From NCBI GenBank assembly GCA_028564705.1, contig JAPXFQ010002722.1, positions 1,178,001 through 1,242,000 of the forward strand: 64,000 nucleotides of DNA. Reading direction: 5' to 3'. Every line of letters begins with the position of its first letter. Positions within the stretch are counted from its first letter, which is position 1. The notes beneath the pieces are model-generated. The model searched no databases and was not told where the DNA came from. It saw nothing but the letters and a program-made list of their open reading frames with translations. This document shows positions 11,917-23,089 of the stretch, piece by piece. Source of the stretch: Apricaphanius iberus. Taxonomy: Eukaryota; Chordata; Actinopteri; Cyprinodontiformes; Aphaniidae. A program made the translations under genes and the position numbers.

Positions 11917-13060
11917 TCAGGAAATAGTGACTTTTATATTTTTAATTGAATGAAACAACTCCATCCTTAGTTTATTCTTAGACATTTGTCTAAGTCTGTC
12001 CAAGGAAACTTCCAAAACATGACAGAAAAATTGTTTACTGTGACCACTGTAGGGGCTTCTCCCTCCATTCCATTCCAACTCCTTCAGTGGTCTGAGTCCC
12101 AGACGTCCAGTCATAATGACTTCGCTGCACGAAGGGTGAAGCCAGAACACTCTGCAGTGTCTCCCTGTTTAATTGCCTGATAGGGCCTGTGATATTTTTA
12201 TCAGCCGTCATACGGTAGATGGCTGCCGAGGGGGGAAAGTGTAAGCGCGTTTGTGTGTGTGAGTGTCTTAACATGTCATGCCACAGTAGACCCCTGACAA
12301 GAGAGCTTCCTTCATGCACAGGAAACCCTGTGCCTCCATGCACCTGCATATCAATTTCTATGACCCATCTATTCATCTTTTACATGGCAGAGAACATCCA
12401 TATCTAAATACAATATGGCTTTGATTCCTCTTCATCATTTAGTGATGTAATAATGAATAATGTAACCTAAACTTGGAAACTTTATTTTTTTTTATTCTGC
12501 TTTTCATTAAACAATGAAAATATGTTTCAATCCATCTAATACATGTATAAAGAAATATGCTTTTTTGAAGTTTCAGATTTAAACAGGATTATAGGTTGGT
12601 TAGACTAATTAAATTGTTACAGGTTTTGTTAATGCCCATATATACAGTTAACATACTCATACACATCTAATATGCCTTGCAAAATTTTAAATCAAATGAA
12701 CCATATATATTTTAAGTTAAAACCACCAACAATTTATTAATTAATTACTGAAAATTGTGTTTCTTTGTGTTATTAACATTTTCTTGTGGCATTTTTCGAT
12801 TGCTGGAGGACAGGCATTTTAAAATGCATTTCTGCATTTAAATTGCTGTGAATCATTAGATGCAAAAACACTGTCTAAAATAGACTGCATTTGTGACGTA
12901 GCAGGTGTTGTATTATTTCTACATATGTTTTAAACATCTATTATTCAGAGGTAAAAGTCTGTTTGTTTATTATGCATGGTTGTAAAACATATCCTTGACC
13001 AGTATTTAACTGGGACAAGCTTTTAAGTCATAAAACTCTTGGGTAAGTTTTATTGCAGGC
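11917..13060. other. intergenic, nothing recognised
   Basis: The part from about 12400 to 13000 is very AT-rich. Frames at 11986-12376 on both strands overlap each other and show no domain. No terminal repeats were resolved. Confidence 0.4.
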
Positions 13061-13492
13061 TGTAATAACAGGATGTCTGTAGATTTAGTATGCCGGAACC
13101 AAGGCCATAAAGCTGGGAGTGTTGCTTAGGACCATAAAACTCAGAATGAACTTTTGACCAAGAACAAGGACACAACTCATCTTATGACTGCATAATTCTC
13201 TGACAGCCAATCATGGTTAAGACACTGTTTGGAAATGTTCTGATTGGAGCAGATTCGAGGGAGAAGAAACGCCTACAATCCTGGCGAAGTCTGGTGTCTA
13301 TAAAAGTTATGACATGAAAATCATTCAATTGTCAGATGTCTTTAAATCTGGCCCAGAGAAACTAGGGCATCTTTCTCTGTAAACTGCAATTTGTTAATCT
13401 GTTCAAAATAAATGTTAAGAACTGGAAATTGGCTCCATTTTGTCTCTGCTTGAACATGCACTGAATTAATTTTGATAATATTTAATTCAACA
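13061..13492 (+). mobile_element. possible solo LTR
   Basis: The stretch begins TGTAATAACA and ends TTCAACA, with TG...CA termini. Internally it has a TATAAAAG box (13299-13306) and AATAAA (13407-13412) about 100 bases apart, the U3-R-U5 arrangement of an LTR. The flanks are CAGGC on the left and CAGGG on the right, close to a 5-bp duplication. There are no internal retroviral genes on either side. Boundaries are inferred; no second copy is available to confirm them. Confidence 0.4.
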
Positions 13493-14397
13493 CAGGGCAC
13501 TGGGCGGGCTACAAACTGCTGCTCCGCTCCTCCTACCTGCTCAGGCTCCAAGGAGTAGAGAAGACGATGGCCCGTAACCGGCTCCCACGCACTGCCACGT
13601 TTAAATCCACCAAAATTCTGACTTCTAACTTCTATGAACCTAAGAGTCTTGTAATTCTAATAAATGTCAATAACCAATACAATTCTAACTGTATAGACAC
13701 AGCGAGCACTTTTGTCAAGAAATATACAGACACAACCCCACACACCTCCAAAAGAAGATAAAATGTGCAACTTACCCCTTTGCAAACCAATCCATCCAAA
13801 AAAAAACTATTTTTACATCTATTAGGGATTGATTAAAGTCCTCGAATAACGTTGTTTGTCCACAACAATAATAAAGGCCATGAAAAAAAAAAATGAAAAG
13901 CGAATATCAACCTTTTAAGATTTGTATTCTACATCTTTCTACATTCTTCCGCTTCATTTCTAAAGATGTCACAATACCATTCTGATGCATCTACTTGTAG
14001 ACAACTAGATCTATGTACCTCTTCATATTCCAAGTCTGAGCTGGCACCTGACTCAAAACTGTACGGTTGTATAGCTCCAATATTGCTCACATTTGCTAGC
14101 AGGGGAATTGTCCATGCCAATTGTTCCGCCCACACCGCAGAGAGAATTGGCTAATGGGCTCTGCAGAAGCTACGTCCCAGAAAACTGTGGGCCTACATGT
14201 TTTATGATTTTGGCAAAAAAACAAAAAATAATCATTATTCAAAGACAATTGAGAACAACTACAAACAGCTCAAAGGTGATTGAAGTGGGCTTTAAAGACT
14301 TTGATCTGATGAGTTAGACCACATTCTTTTTTGCTACATCTCAGCCAGCTTTAGGCAGTGAAAGACAGAACAGCATCTATGAACACCAATGTTTTAA
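13493..14397. other. intergenic, nothing recognised
   Basis: It includes a GC-richer patch at 13497-13600. Small frames at 13567-13761 and 13929-14317 have no recognisable motif. Confidence 0.35.
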
Positions 14398-15369
14398 AGA
14401 CACACTCTGTAAAATTTTACACCACAAACACGTGTTTTTGAAATGGTTTGGCTACAAAACACCAATAGTGATGTTCATTTTCGCAGCTGTCACTGCATTA
14501 GAGGGTCCCGCCGCTAAAAAAACTGCACTATGCAACTTTTCTCCTGCAGGTTGCCTGGCAGACGTACTGACTGAGATTTGCTTTACGGCAGTGCGCTACG
14601 CACTAACAGATGACACTTTAGCCATGGTAGATCCACCAAAGAAACCAAAGAGGACACTATTAGAAGAAGCGAGGGAAAGAAACTGCAGCCCAGTTCCCAA
14701 GCTGAACGCTGCCAGAACCCAAACCGCTGGAAAAGGCTTGTTAACCACTAATTCATACCGGGTGCATCCCTTCTGCGGTTGTTGTGAACGAGGGAAACGT
14801 TGCAGCATGTAGAGCCGCAGAGGTGGACATTAAAGCATGCCAGCTTCTAAACTGGACCAGTATGTTTCCCTCGTTAACAGTGCACCTCCCACAGCTCCTA
14901 CTGATGCCTCATAGAGTAGCAAGATAGAAGATGACACAGGTCAGACAACACTTCCTTCCCCTCACTGGTGTGAAAGATCCTTTCTGTCAAACTGTTGCTC
15001 AATTTAGGTCAAAGTAGGATTAGCTTCTAAACCCAGTGTTACAACTTTTCAGTTTTGCGTGCACAGCCACAGTGAATGAGGCGTTAGAGATACAACTGGA
15101 TGTATTACGGATGCTTAACTTGCGGTGTTGCTACTGGATTAGTTTGTAATAAATTCTTGTTTCAGGGTTATTTGACCATGATTATGTAACACAATTTACC
15201 AATTGGCACACCATTAGTTTGATGTTTTGTTATTTTGGCTGGCGAGCCTAAAAATCCATCAGTACACTTCTTCAGATGCACTCCATAGAGATATGTTTTT
15301 ACGTTGTTAAGCTGCTAGCCTTGAGAGGGCAACAGAGGGCGAATATCTGCAAAGTTATGAAGTGTGCCT
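14398..15369 (+). mobile_element. TTAA-flanked DNA transposon remnant
   Basis: The left end is TTAA then AGACACACTCTGTAA; the right end, reverse complemented, AGGCACACTTCATAA. The outer right tetranucleotide is TTCA, one change from TTAA. Inside, a frame starting near 14627 reads MVDPPKKPKRTLLEEARERN, a basic N-terminus that recurs in fish transposon proteins, before the frame degenerates. TTAA target sites point to piggyBac- or Kolobok-type transposition; the superfamily is not settled. Confidence 0.6.
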
Positions 15370-15374
15370 TTCAG

Positions 15375-15665
15375 TCTTGCCAAACATTCTCAATGGAATT
15401 CGGGTCTAGAGTTTGACTACACCAATTTCTAACATGATTTTTGCAACTCTAAATGGCTTCTGGCAAACTGGAACGAGAAATTGCTGTGTGACAATTTCAA
15501 AGCTTCTCCACAACTTCATGACTTCTCTGGTTTATTCCTTAGTGTTTACAATGCCAGCCACAGAAGACCTATATTTATAGAGGTAATGATAGAAATATAG
15601 TTTTTTAGATTTGTAAAACATTTTGAAAACCACACATCTTTTTCACTACTTTGGCTCCTTTGTGC
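15375..15665 (+). mobile_element. decayed Tc1-like fragment
   Basis: The words TTTGTAAAACATTTTGAAAA near 15610-15632 and the preceding AAATTGCTGTGTGACAATTT segment resemble flanking parts of fish Tc1 copies. There is no open frame and no terminal repeat. It abuts the TTAA element. Confidence 0.4.
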
Positions 15666-15781
15666 TTATCTATTAAATGGGAACTTTCCTAATTTTATTA
15701 TTTATGGTTTCCTTTCACACATACAGCACTCCTACAAACACACACTATAATGTAAGCACTTCCCTGCTGCCAGTGAGATTT

Positions 15782-16406
15782 AGGCCCCGTCCACACTACT
15801 GCGTTTTCGTTTAGAAATGGAGAGTTAAAACGAAAACTATCTCCGTCCACACTAGCGTTTTCCCAGCGTATTAGAATTGATCTCCGTCCACATTAGAACG
15901 ACTGAAAACGCGGATCATGTGACCATTCTCCAACACTGGGCATGCGCGCGCCGGTATAGACAGGAAACAGATTGACCATTCCTTAGATTTGATGAAAGTA
16001 GCCAAACTAACGTACCTGCTAAACATGTCGAAGGCCAGAGATGTAATTTGTTATCCTTGTTGCAGTTTCTAATGTAATGTACTCCAGGCTGTTTTTGTAT
16101 GGTATCTTCCGGGGACGGGTCATGTGACGGGTGGCTGACGAATCAGGGAAGGATACGCCATGACCGATGACACCCAATCCTAGAGCCGAGTGTGATCTGC
16201 TGCGTCATCGTTTCTAAAGTCCTCCGTTTTCAGACGTCCATACCAAAACGCCCTCCGGAGTTTCAAAACGAAAAACGGGGTCGGCAGCATTTCTAAACGT
16301 CTCCATTTTGGTTCTCCGTTTTTGCCGTTTTAGTGTGGATGGGAGGTGCAAACGTAGCAAAAGGTCTCCGTTTTTAAACGAAAACGCAGTAGTGTGGACG
16401 GGGCCT
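15782..16406. mobile_element. MITE with perfect 32-bp terminal inverted repeats
   Basis: The first 32 bases (starting AGGCCCCGTCCACACTACTG) and the last 32 (reverse complemented) are identical. Subterminal copies of the ACGAAAAC and CTCCGTCCACA words occur in both orientations. The 625-bp body has no transposase. The target duplication is short or unresolved (TTT against TTG), so the superfamily is not assigned. Perfect ends suggest a fairly recent insertion. Confidence 0.8.
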
Positions 16407-17246
16407 TTGTAACTGTATGCTTGTCCACAGCCAGCGCAATTTAGTACTTTGGTGGAAGGTGAGGAGTACAAGTGTTATTGGGGGAGCCAAAGAAAAAGAG
16501 AAGATCCTTATTGCCATTTTAATTTTCTCACTACCCACCAACATAAAACCAAGGGAAGAAAAGCTCTCTTATTTTCTCAGCTAAGATTTTGGCAGGGGAT
16601 TAGAAAATGGATTTCACCTTGCTGGAATCTCTCTTTCAGTGCAAACTTATGTAGGGGATTATAACATTCTCTCTGCAACTCCTTTCAGTCTGGTCATTCA
16701 GCACTTCGATTGGATACAGCCATTTAGTCACACTGTCCCAAAGGGGAAGCAAAGATCCAGGAAAATAGCTTTGATTCCAAACTGTGACTGACTTGAGTGT
16801 CTTTGAATGCTTCTGAGAAGATATTTGCTTTCAAACAAGGCAGTTAAAACTCAGTCAGTAATATACAAAGTCAGCTGCAGCTGCATATTATTCAGTGGCT
16901 GAATTTAATTAGCACAGTGGAGCTGATAAAGCAGTATGAGATTGTAAGTGGTAAAATTGCAGGAAATGAAATGATGATATGCTCTTGATCTCAATATGCC
17001 CGACTGCATTTTTTAATAATATACATTGTTACTATTTTTGATTTGGTGTTTACATTTTATCTTACTTATATCCTTAGGTCAGATTTTGCCTAACTTTAAA
17101 CTTTGTCAAGCTATATTCGAATACTGTGCCAGTTTTACCATATTTGCACATGTTTTGATTAGTACTAAGGCAGATGTTTCTTTGACGCACAAGAAAAATT
17201 AATTGTCAAATGTTAAATTTTAAAATAATAATGCTTTTTCTATTAA
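16407..17246. other. intergenic, nothing recognised
   Basis: No coding frame with motif or splice context, and no repeat with visible ends. Confidence 0.4.
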
Positions 17247-17771
17247 AGGGGGGGTAGTATGCTTCTTCCCGGCACACAGTAAATTTTTTTACCTTAAATC
17301 ATTCCTAAAATTCCATATACATCAAAATCCAACTTAAAACAATTTGCCTTCTCATCGCTTCCTTATTTAACGGCTTGACATTCGCCTGAGCCTCTCTAAC
17401 CCCTCCTACCCTTTCTGAAACTCCCCCCGCAGAACGTAATATATACTGGCAATTATCACAGCATGCGCGTGGAGTCAGATTCATATAGTCTACAGAAGTT
17501 ATCATTGGGTTGCAGTTTAGTATTTTCGGGGGAAAAAAATCACATTGGTGAATAATGGCAACACTGGAGATTCCCCTATCCACTATCAAAAAAGGTTTTG
17601 TTGAGAAAGCAGTCCTCTGTGAAGTGATTTGCACAAAGATAACAGGTCTTCTTTAGCCTAGGATTGTTTCCAAAAGGTTGTAGTAAGCACATTTGTTACT
17701 ACAACCTTTTTCTAAATACAGAGCATCGAGCAAATGAGTGAACCGAAAATACGACTGGTGAGGCGTATAAT
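17247..17771. mobile_element. possible TTAA-bounded element
   Basis: TTAA stands at 17243-17246 and 17772-17775, and the left border reads AGGGGGGGTAGTATGC, like the start of some fish DNA transposons. The right end does not match it as an inverted repeat, so this is weak. A strong hairpin lies inside (17672-17711). Confidence 0.25.
17672..17711. repeat. perfect short inverted repeat
   Basis: The left arm AAAAGGTTGTAGTAA (17672-17686) and right arm TTACTACAACCTTTT are perfect complements across a 9-base spacer. Confidence 0.8.
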
Positions 17772-18190
17772 TTAAGGTACTAAAGAGCCAACCAGTTGAC
17801 CTATAACTAACTTTTTATAACTGAAGCTAGACTGAACAGTGCCCATTTAATCCATGCAGAGGTCTCTCCCTTTAATTAAGTAACATCAAGGATTTTGGTT
17901 TCGGGTTTGGTGAACAGTAGACTGATCAAACAAAACAGCATTTTCAATATATATACAAGCAACATGCCATTGGACAGTGTAATCATCATAAAATGAGGCA
18001 ATCATTAATTATAGTGGAAGAAAATTAAAACATCAATGTCAGTCTGCCTCATTTGGTCTCCAGTGATTTAAAGTAATATGACTCTAAACATGAAGTCAAG
18101 CACAATTTATGATCAGTTTGCTCTAGCTTCAGAGATGTTTGCTCTCTTTCCCTCCCATGAGCTTTGTGACTACTTGCTGACAGTTATATA
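17772..18190. other. intergenic, nothing recognised
   Basis: AT-rich sequence up to the TA target site of the intact Tc1 element; no features seen. Confidence 0.4.
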
Positions 18191-19808
18191 CACTACCGTT
18201 CAAAAGTTTGGGGTCACATTGAAATGTCCTTATTTTTGAAGGAAAAGCACTGTACTTTTCAATGAAGATAACTTTAAACTAGTCTTAACTTTAAAGAAAC
18301 ACACGCTATACATTGCTAATGTGGTAAATGACTATTCTAGCTGCAAATGTCTGGTTTTTGGTGCAATATCTACATAGGTGTATAGAGGCCCATTTCCAGC
18401 AACTATCACTCCAGTGTTCTAATGGTACAATGTGTTTGCTCATTGGCTCAGAAGGCTAATTGATGATTAGAAAACCCTTGTGCAATCATGTTCACACATC
18501 TGAAAACAGTTTAGCTCGGTACAGAAGCTACAAAACTGACCTTCCTTTGAGCAGATTGAGTTTCTGGAGCATCACATTTGTGGGGTCAATTAAACGCTCA
18601 AAATGGCCAGAAAAAGAGAACTTTCATCTGAAACTCGACAGTCTATTCTTGTTCTTAGAAATGAAGGCTATTCCATGCGAGAAATTGCTAAGAAATTGAA
18701 GATTTCCTACAACGGTGTGTACTACTCCCTTCAGAGGACAGCACAAACAGGCTCTAACCAGAGTAGAAAAAGAAGTGGGAGGCCGCGTTGCACAACTGAG
18801 CAAGAAGATAAGTACATTAGAGTCTCTAGTTTGAGAAACAGACGCCTCACAGGTCCCCAACTGGCATCTTCATTAAATAGTACCCGCAAAACACCAGTGT
18901 CAACATCTACAGTGAAGAGGCGGCTGCGGGATTCTGGGCTTCAGGGCAGAGTGGCAAAGAAAAAGCCATATCTGAGACTGGCCAATAAAAGAAAAAGATT
19001 AAGATGGGCAAAAGAACACAGACATTGGACAGAGGAAGACTGGAAAAAAGTGCTGTGGACGGATGAATCCAAGTTTGAGGTGTTTGGATCACAAAGAAGA
19101 ACGTTTGTGAGACGCAGAACAACTGAAAAGATGCTGGAAGAATGCCTGACGCCATCTGTTAAGCATGGTGGAGGTAATGTGATGGTCTGGGGTTGCTTTG
19201 GTGCTGGTAAGGTGGGAGATTTGTACAGGGTAAAAGGGATTCTGAATAAGGAAGGCTATCACTCCATTTTGCAACGCCATGCCATACCCAGTGGACAGCG
19301 CTTGATTGGAGCCAATTTCATCCTACAACAGGACAATGACCCAAAACACACCTCGAAATTGTGCAAGAACTATTTAGAGAAGAAGCAGGCAGCTGGTATT
19401 TTATCGGTAATGGAGTGGCCAGCGCAGTCACCAGATTTGAACCCCGTTGAGCTGTTGTGGGAGCAGCTTGACCGTATGGTACGCAAGAAGTGCCCATCCA
19501 ACCAATCCAAATTGTGGGAGCTGCTTCTAGAAGCGTGGGGTGCAATTTCTCCAGATTACCTCAACAAATTAACAGCTAGAATGCCAAAGGTCTGCAATGC
19601 TGTAATTGCTGCAAATGGAGGATTCTTTGATGAAAGCAAAGTTTGATGTAAAAACAATCTTATTTCAAATAAAAATCATTATTTCTAACCTTGTCAATGT
19701 CTTGACTCTATTTTTTATTCATTTCACAACGTATGGTGGTGAATAAGTGTGACTTTTCATGGAAAACACAAAATTGTTTGGGTGACCCCAAACTTTTGAA
19801 CGGTAGTG
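18191..19808 (+). mobile_element. apparently complete Tc1/mariner element, DD38E type
   Basis: The outermost 27 bases of both ends are perfect inverted repeats (CACTACCGTTCAAAAGTTTG and on), flanked by TA duplications at 18189-18190 and 19809-19810. The 1,618-bp body holds one uninterrupted transposase frame. The repeats diverge after the first 27 bases, so this is a short-ended rather than an IR/DR element. Matching ends, intact flanking TA and an open frame indicate recent insertion. The acidic-triad spacing suggests the Intruder (DD38E) group rather than canonical DD34E Tc1. Confidence 0.93.
18603..19646 (+). CDS. Tc1-family transposase, DD38E
   Basis: A 347-residue protein that would cut and paste the surrounding element in the nucleus. 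Residues 1-55 and about 60-125 form two helix-turn-helix DNA-binding domains, with the basic GRPR hook at 59-62 between them and a KRKR stretch at 129-132 that may serve nuclear entry. The catalytic acids are Asp154 (WTDESKF), Asp244 (LQQDNDPKH) and Glu283 (SPDLNPVE). Thirty-eight residues separate the last two because of extra residues around KKQAAGILSVMEWP; canonical Tc1 has 34. The glycine-rich KHGGGNVMVWGCF box is present. Length is typical (about 340), there is no stop or shift, and the ATG at 18603 follows an A-rich context. An AATAAA lies about 20 bases after the stop. It may still be able to act; that is inferred. Confidence 0.93.
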   Translation: MARKRELSSETRQSILVLRNEGYSMREIAKKLKISYNGVYYSLQRTAQTGSNQSRKRSGRPRCTTEQEDKYIRVSSLRNRRLTGPQLASSLNSTRKTPVSTSTVKRRLRDSGLQGRVAKKKPYLRLANKRKRLRWAKEHRHWTEEDWKKVLWTDESKFEVFGSQRRTFVRRRTTEKMLEECLTPSVKHGGGNVMVWGCFGAGKVGDLYRVKGILNKEGYHSILQRHAIPSGQRLIGANFILQQDNDPKHTSKLCKNYLEKKQAAGILSVMEWPAQSPDLNPVELLWEQLDRMVRKKCPSNQSKLWELLLEAWGAISPDYLNKLTARMPKVCNAVIAANGGFFDESKV

Positions 19809-19810
19809 TA

Positions 19811-22324
19811 TATCTGTCTTGCAGACTTTGCACATAAACACAATTTGCTTTAGAACACCTAGGGTAAAAACATCAAAGATACTCTAAAGGATTCATTCCT
19901 CTTAATGCAAACAAACTCCCCTTCACTGAAGTACAATACGCTGCTGAGACAATTTTTTTTCTCTTTCTCAGCTTTTATGAAACCTGCTAATAAGTTGGCT
20001 GGTGGGGTTTTCTGTAACTTTGTTACCTTGTAAACTCTTTTTCATCTTCTGTTGTGGCTCACAAATCCTTTTTTAGGTCTTTGTGTTTTAGTTTTTCTAA
20101 AAATACATATAGATAAGTATTATATTTAATTTGCACGTAATCTAAATGTTATGCTATTATACAGATTGATTTTGCTTGTTTCTACTGCCCCCAAGTGACA
20201 GAATAATAATGACCATGGATGTTAACCAAGCAAGTCTTTTTTTATGGTTTAAGTGAAAAAAATCATGTAAGATTAGAAACTGTTTCGCTGCAGGGCTGAT
20301 TTAATACAGTGCTGGAAAGAGAAAAGAGTCAAACATAAATGACACGACTTTGCAAAGCTGACAAGCATAGGGAGAGAATCACCAAATGCCTGAGTGATTT
20401 GTTGATCTCCCCAAGCAGAAAGTGATTTGATTTTCTGTGAAGCCATATTGGAAAAAAAGCACAGAAAATATTTTAAAGTGCTTATCGCAAGCATCAGAGG
20501 AAGACCAGAACTAGCAAGTACAGAATGTCAACTAATACATAGGTATTCCATAATTTATACTATGTAGTCATTGTGTTCAACTTAATTAACTTTGCTCAAG
20601 GTTTCCCTTCTGGCTCAGGGCTCATTATTCTCCTCTTTGCTCCTTCTTCTCTGGGCACTTTCATTCTCTCTAGCTGCTTCTGTTTGTGAATATGCTGCTG
20701 ATTTCTCACCAGCCCCCTAGTCTTATGATGAAATGTATTTCTAACGCTTAACACATTAGAAGTAGAGAGCAAAATGGGAAATATGTTACATAATAAAAAA
20801 AAAACACTGCTGTGGAAAGCCTTTTAGGATTTCAGACTTCTAAATGTTGTGACTTATTCTGATTTTACCCTGAGCTCCTACATGTAACAGCTCTCCTGGG
20901 ATCAATGTCCTAACATTATGGGCCACTCGACATACGGCGGAAAATGGCCAGGCTGGCTTTAACTCTCACCATGGACTGTCCATTTGTTATGTGGTTGGAC
21001 TGGAAATTTTTTTTTTTGTAAATCATAAATCTGGATATGTTCAATGTGCATTCCTTATTTTACTTTGCTTCACTGCTTTAACATTTGTTTACTATCTGTG
21101 CGACTTGAGTCCACTGGGGAGAATGTCAGCCGAAAGGGCTTATGTTGCCAACTAGCATTGCGGAGTTGAATGCACTTCATTTAACAATTTGATTTATTGA
21201 GTGACATGTAAACTGGGACATGACTCTTAAATCTGCCTAAGCCATTAATCCAAATCCTGCCAAAAGCTTGATTTCGATGTGCATGTATTTCTTTAAAATT
21301 TTTTATGTATTTACACAAGGTAATTAAATTTACTAAGGTAATTAAATGCAGATTTGGATGCACTCAGGTTTGCTTTTCGGTAAAACTACATTTTTGGTCC
21401 TCTGAAATTATATGAAAAAGAAAATACGAAAAAGAAAACAAAAATCATTATAAATAAAAAATAGTGTTTTACTTACCACTTGTTTAAAAAACCCATTTAT
21501 TTCATCTGTTAAATAGTTTTGCTCTTGATTAAAAAAATATGCAGTTGAGCCATATATTTTTAAACTGGGGTAAGGGACCATACAAAATTAGTCGAGGTTT
21601 GCAAGCAACCTTGGTCTAAACCTTTTGTATTGCACTTCATATCTAGGCATTTTGATATAAATTTTTTTTCACTAAACTGACTGATTCACACTCTATTATC
21701 TAATAGTCTTTATGTTTCTTACATCCAGGGGCAGAAAGGCCATTGGGAGAACCAGGACATTTCCCAGTGCCCTGGCTGCTGAACTGGCCTGTTCAGTGGT
21801 TGCAAACGGTCAGGTCAGGTTGTGCTTGGTTTTTGAATTAACAATCCGCCCTGTGGCTCATTAGTGCATCTTCCCCTCTAAACATTAGAGTAACCGACAC
21901 AGGGTAAGCGGGGGACATGTCTCCATACTTTCCATGCCAGTGCCCTCTGCTCTCTGCACTTTTTTTTAGGTGTTTAATCCATTAATATGTGGTAACTTAT
22001 TTTTCAGTGCTGTCTTTAAACACACCTTCAGCGAACACACTCTAATCCTGGAAGCGGTGATTTACAGACAGGTGCTGCTGCTCAGCATAGCAGCATGTTC
22101 AGCAAATTATGCAGATCGAGCAAAAGGCAAAAACTTTTGACTGTTTTTTTCTAAAAAAGCGATAAACTGAGTTATGCTGCTGCATGCAGATAATCTTACC
22201 TAAATTATGACTAGTTAATAGATGTCAATATATCATTTTAAGCTAGGTAGCAATACTAATGCTGCCTATTTACATCCCTTACTAGTCCCTTCATGCTGAA
22301 TAGAGCCAATTCTCTTTCATTTAA
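19811..22324. other. intergenic, nothing recognised
   Basis: About 2.5 kb with no host exon. Poly-T and AT-rich runs are frequent. A C/T-rich patch at about 20600-20720 has no assignable role. Confidence 0.4.
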
Positions 22325-23085
22325 AGGCAGGGTATACGATTTACTTTTAAAACACTTTTTTTAAAACTGCAATAAATGCTCTTCATATACCAGTGGCAAC
22401 CTACAAGTTAGGAGTTCTTAAACTTGACCAAGTGATTTTCATTCTTTCTACAGCGAGAAAACATGGGAAAACCTCATCCAATCAACTTCCACGGTCCCTC
22501 CAAAATAAGAGGCTTGTAAGCAAAGCTTCTGTGTTCCAGCACCTCACCCTCTGCGCGTCCCCTCCGTGTGCACACACCGCTCGTTCTAGCCTGTAAACAG
22601 GAAGTGAGCTTGCGCTACCTTACCAACAGATAAATTGATGGTGGCAGCTGCAGTATCCCACGTGTTTGTTTGGTGAAGCATTTATTTCGAAGTTAGTGCA
22701 GATTAGCTTCCCAAAACGATTAAAAAACGCAAAGCTGTTGTGGAAATAGCAACGAGAAAGCGTGCCAAAAGCTGAATCTGCACCGGAGCTGCTGCATATA
22801 TACGGGGGTGTCAACTCAAGGAAACTAAGGGCTTGCTAATTGATGCGTTGGTTGCTGATTTTCTCCTGGACAGGTAAGATCACGTTATATTTTGTGACTT
22901 TGGTTGAAATGGCTTGTGTCCTGCGAGTTGTTGACTGTGGCAGAGACCCAACCAGACCAGGCTGGATGTGCGTGCCTGTGTTATTGAGGCATGGTTTAGG
23001 GGGAGAGCATAAAGCAAGGGGTGGGACTTTTTATTTTGCAATAACGCCCTGTTGAGGAGCACTCCCACAATCATATACCCTGCCT
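22325..23085. mobile_element. TTAA-flanked MITE
   Basis: Ends are AGGCAGGGTATACGATT and, reverse complemented, AGGCAGGGTATATGATT (one difference), with exact TTAA on both sides (22321-22324 and 23086-23089). The 761-bp interior has only short frames. TTAA targeting indicates mobilisation by a piggyBac- or Kolobok-type transposase. Confidence 0.82.
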
Positions 23086-23089
23086 TTAA

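Noticed and set aside
18624..19545. Minus-strand frames of 60-82 codons inside the intact Tc1 transposase.
   Set aside because: Antisense shadows of the 347-codon transposase frame.
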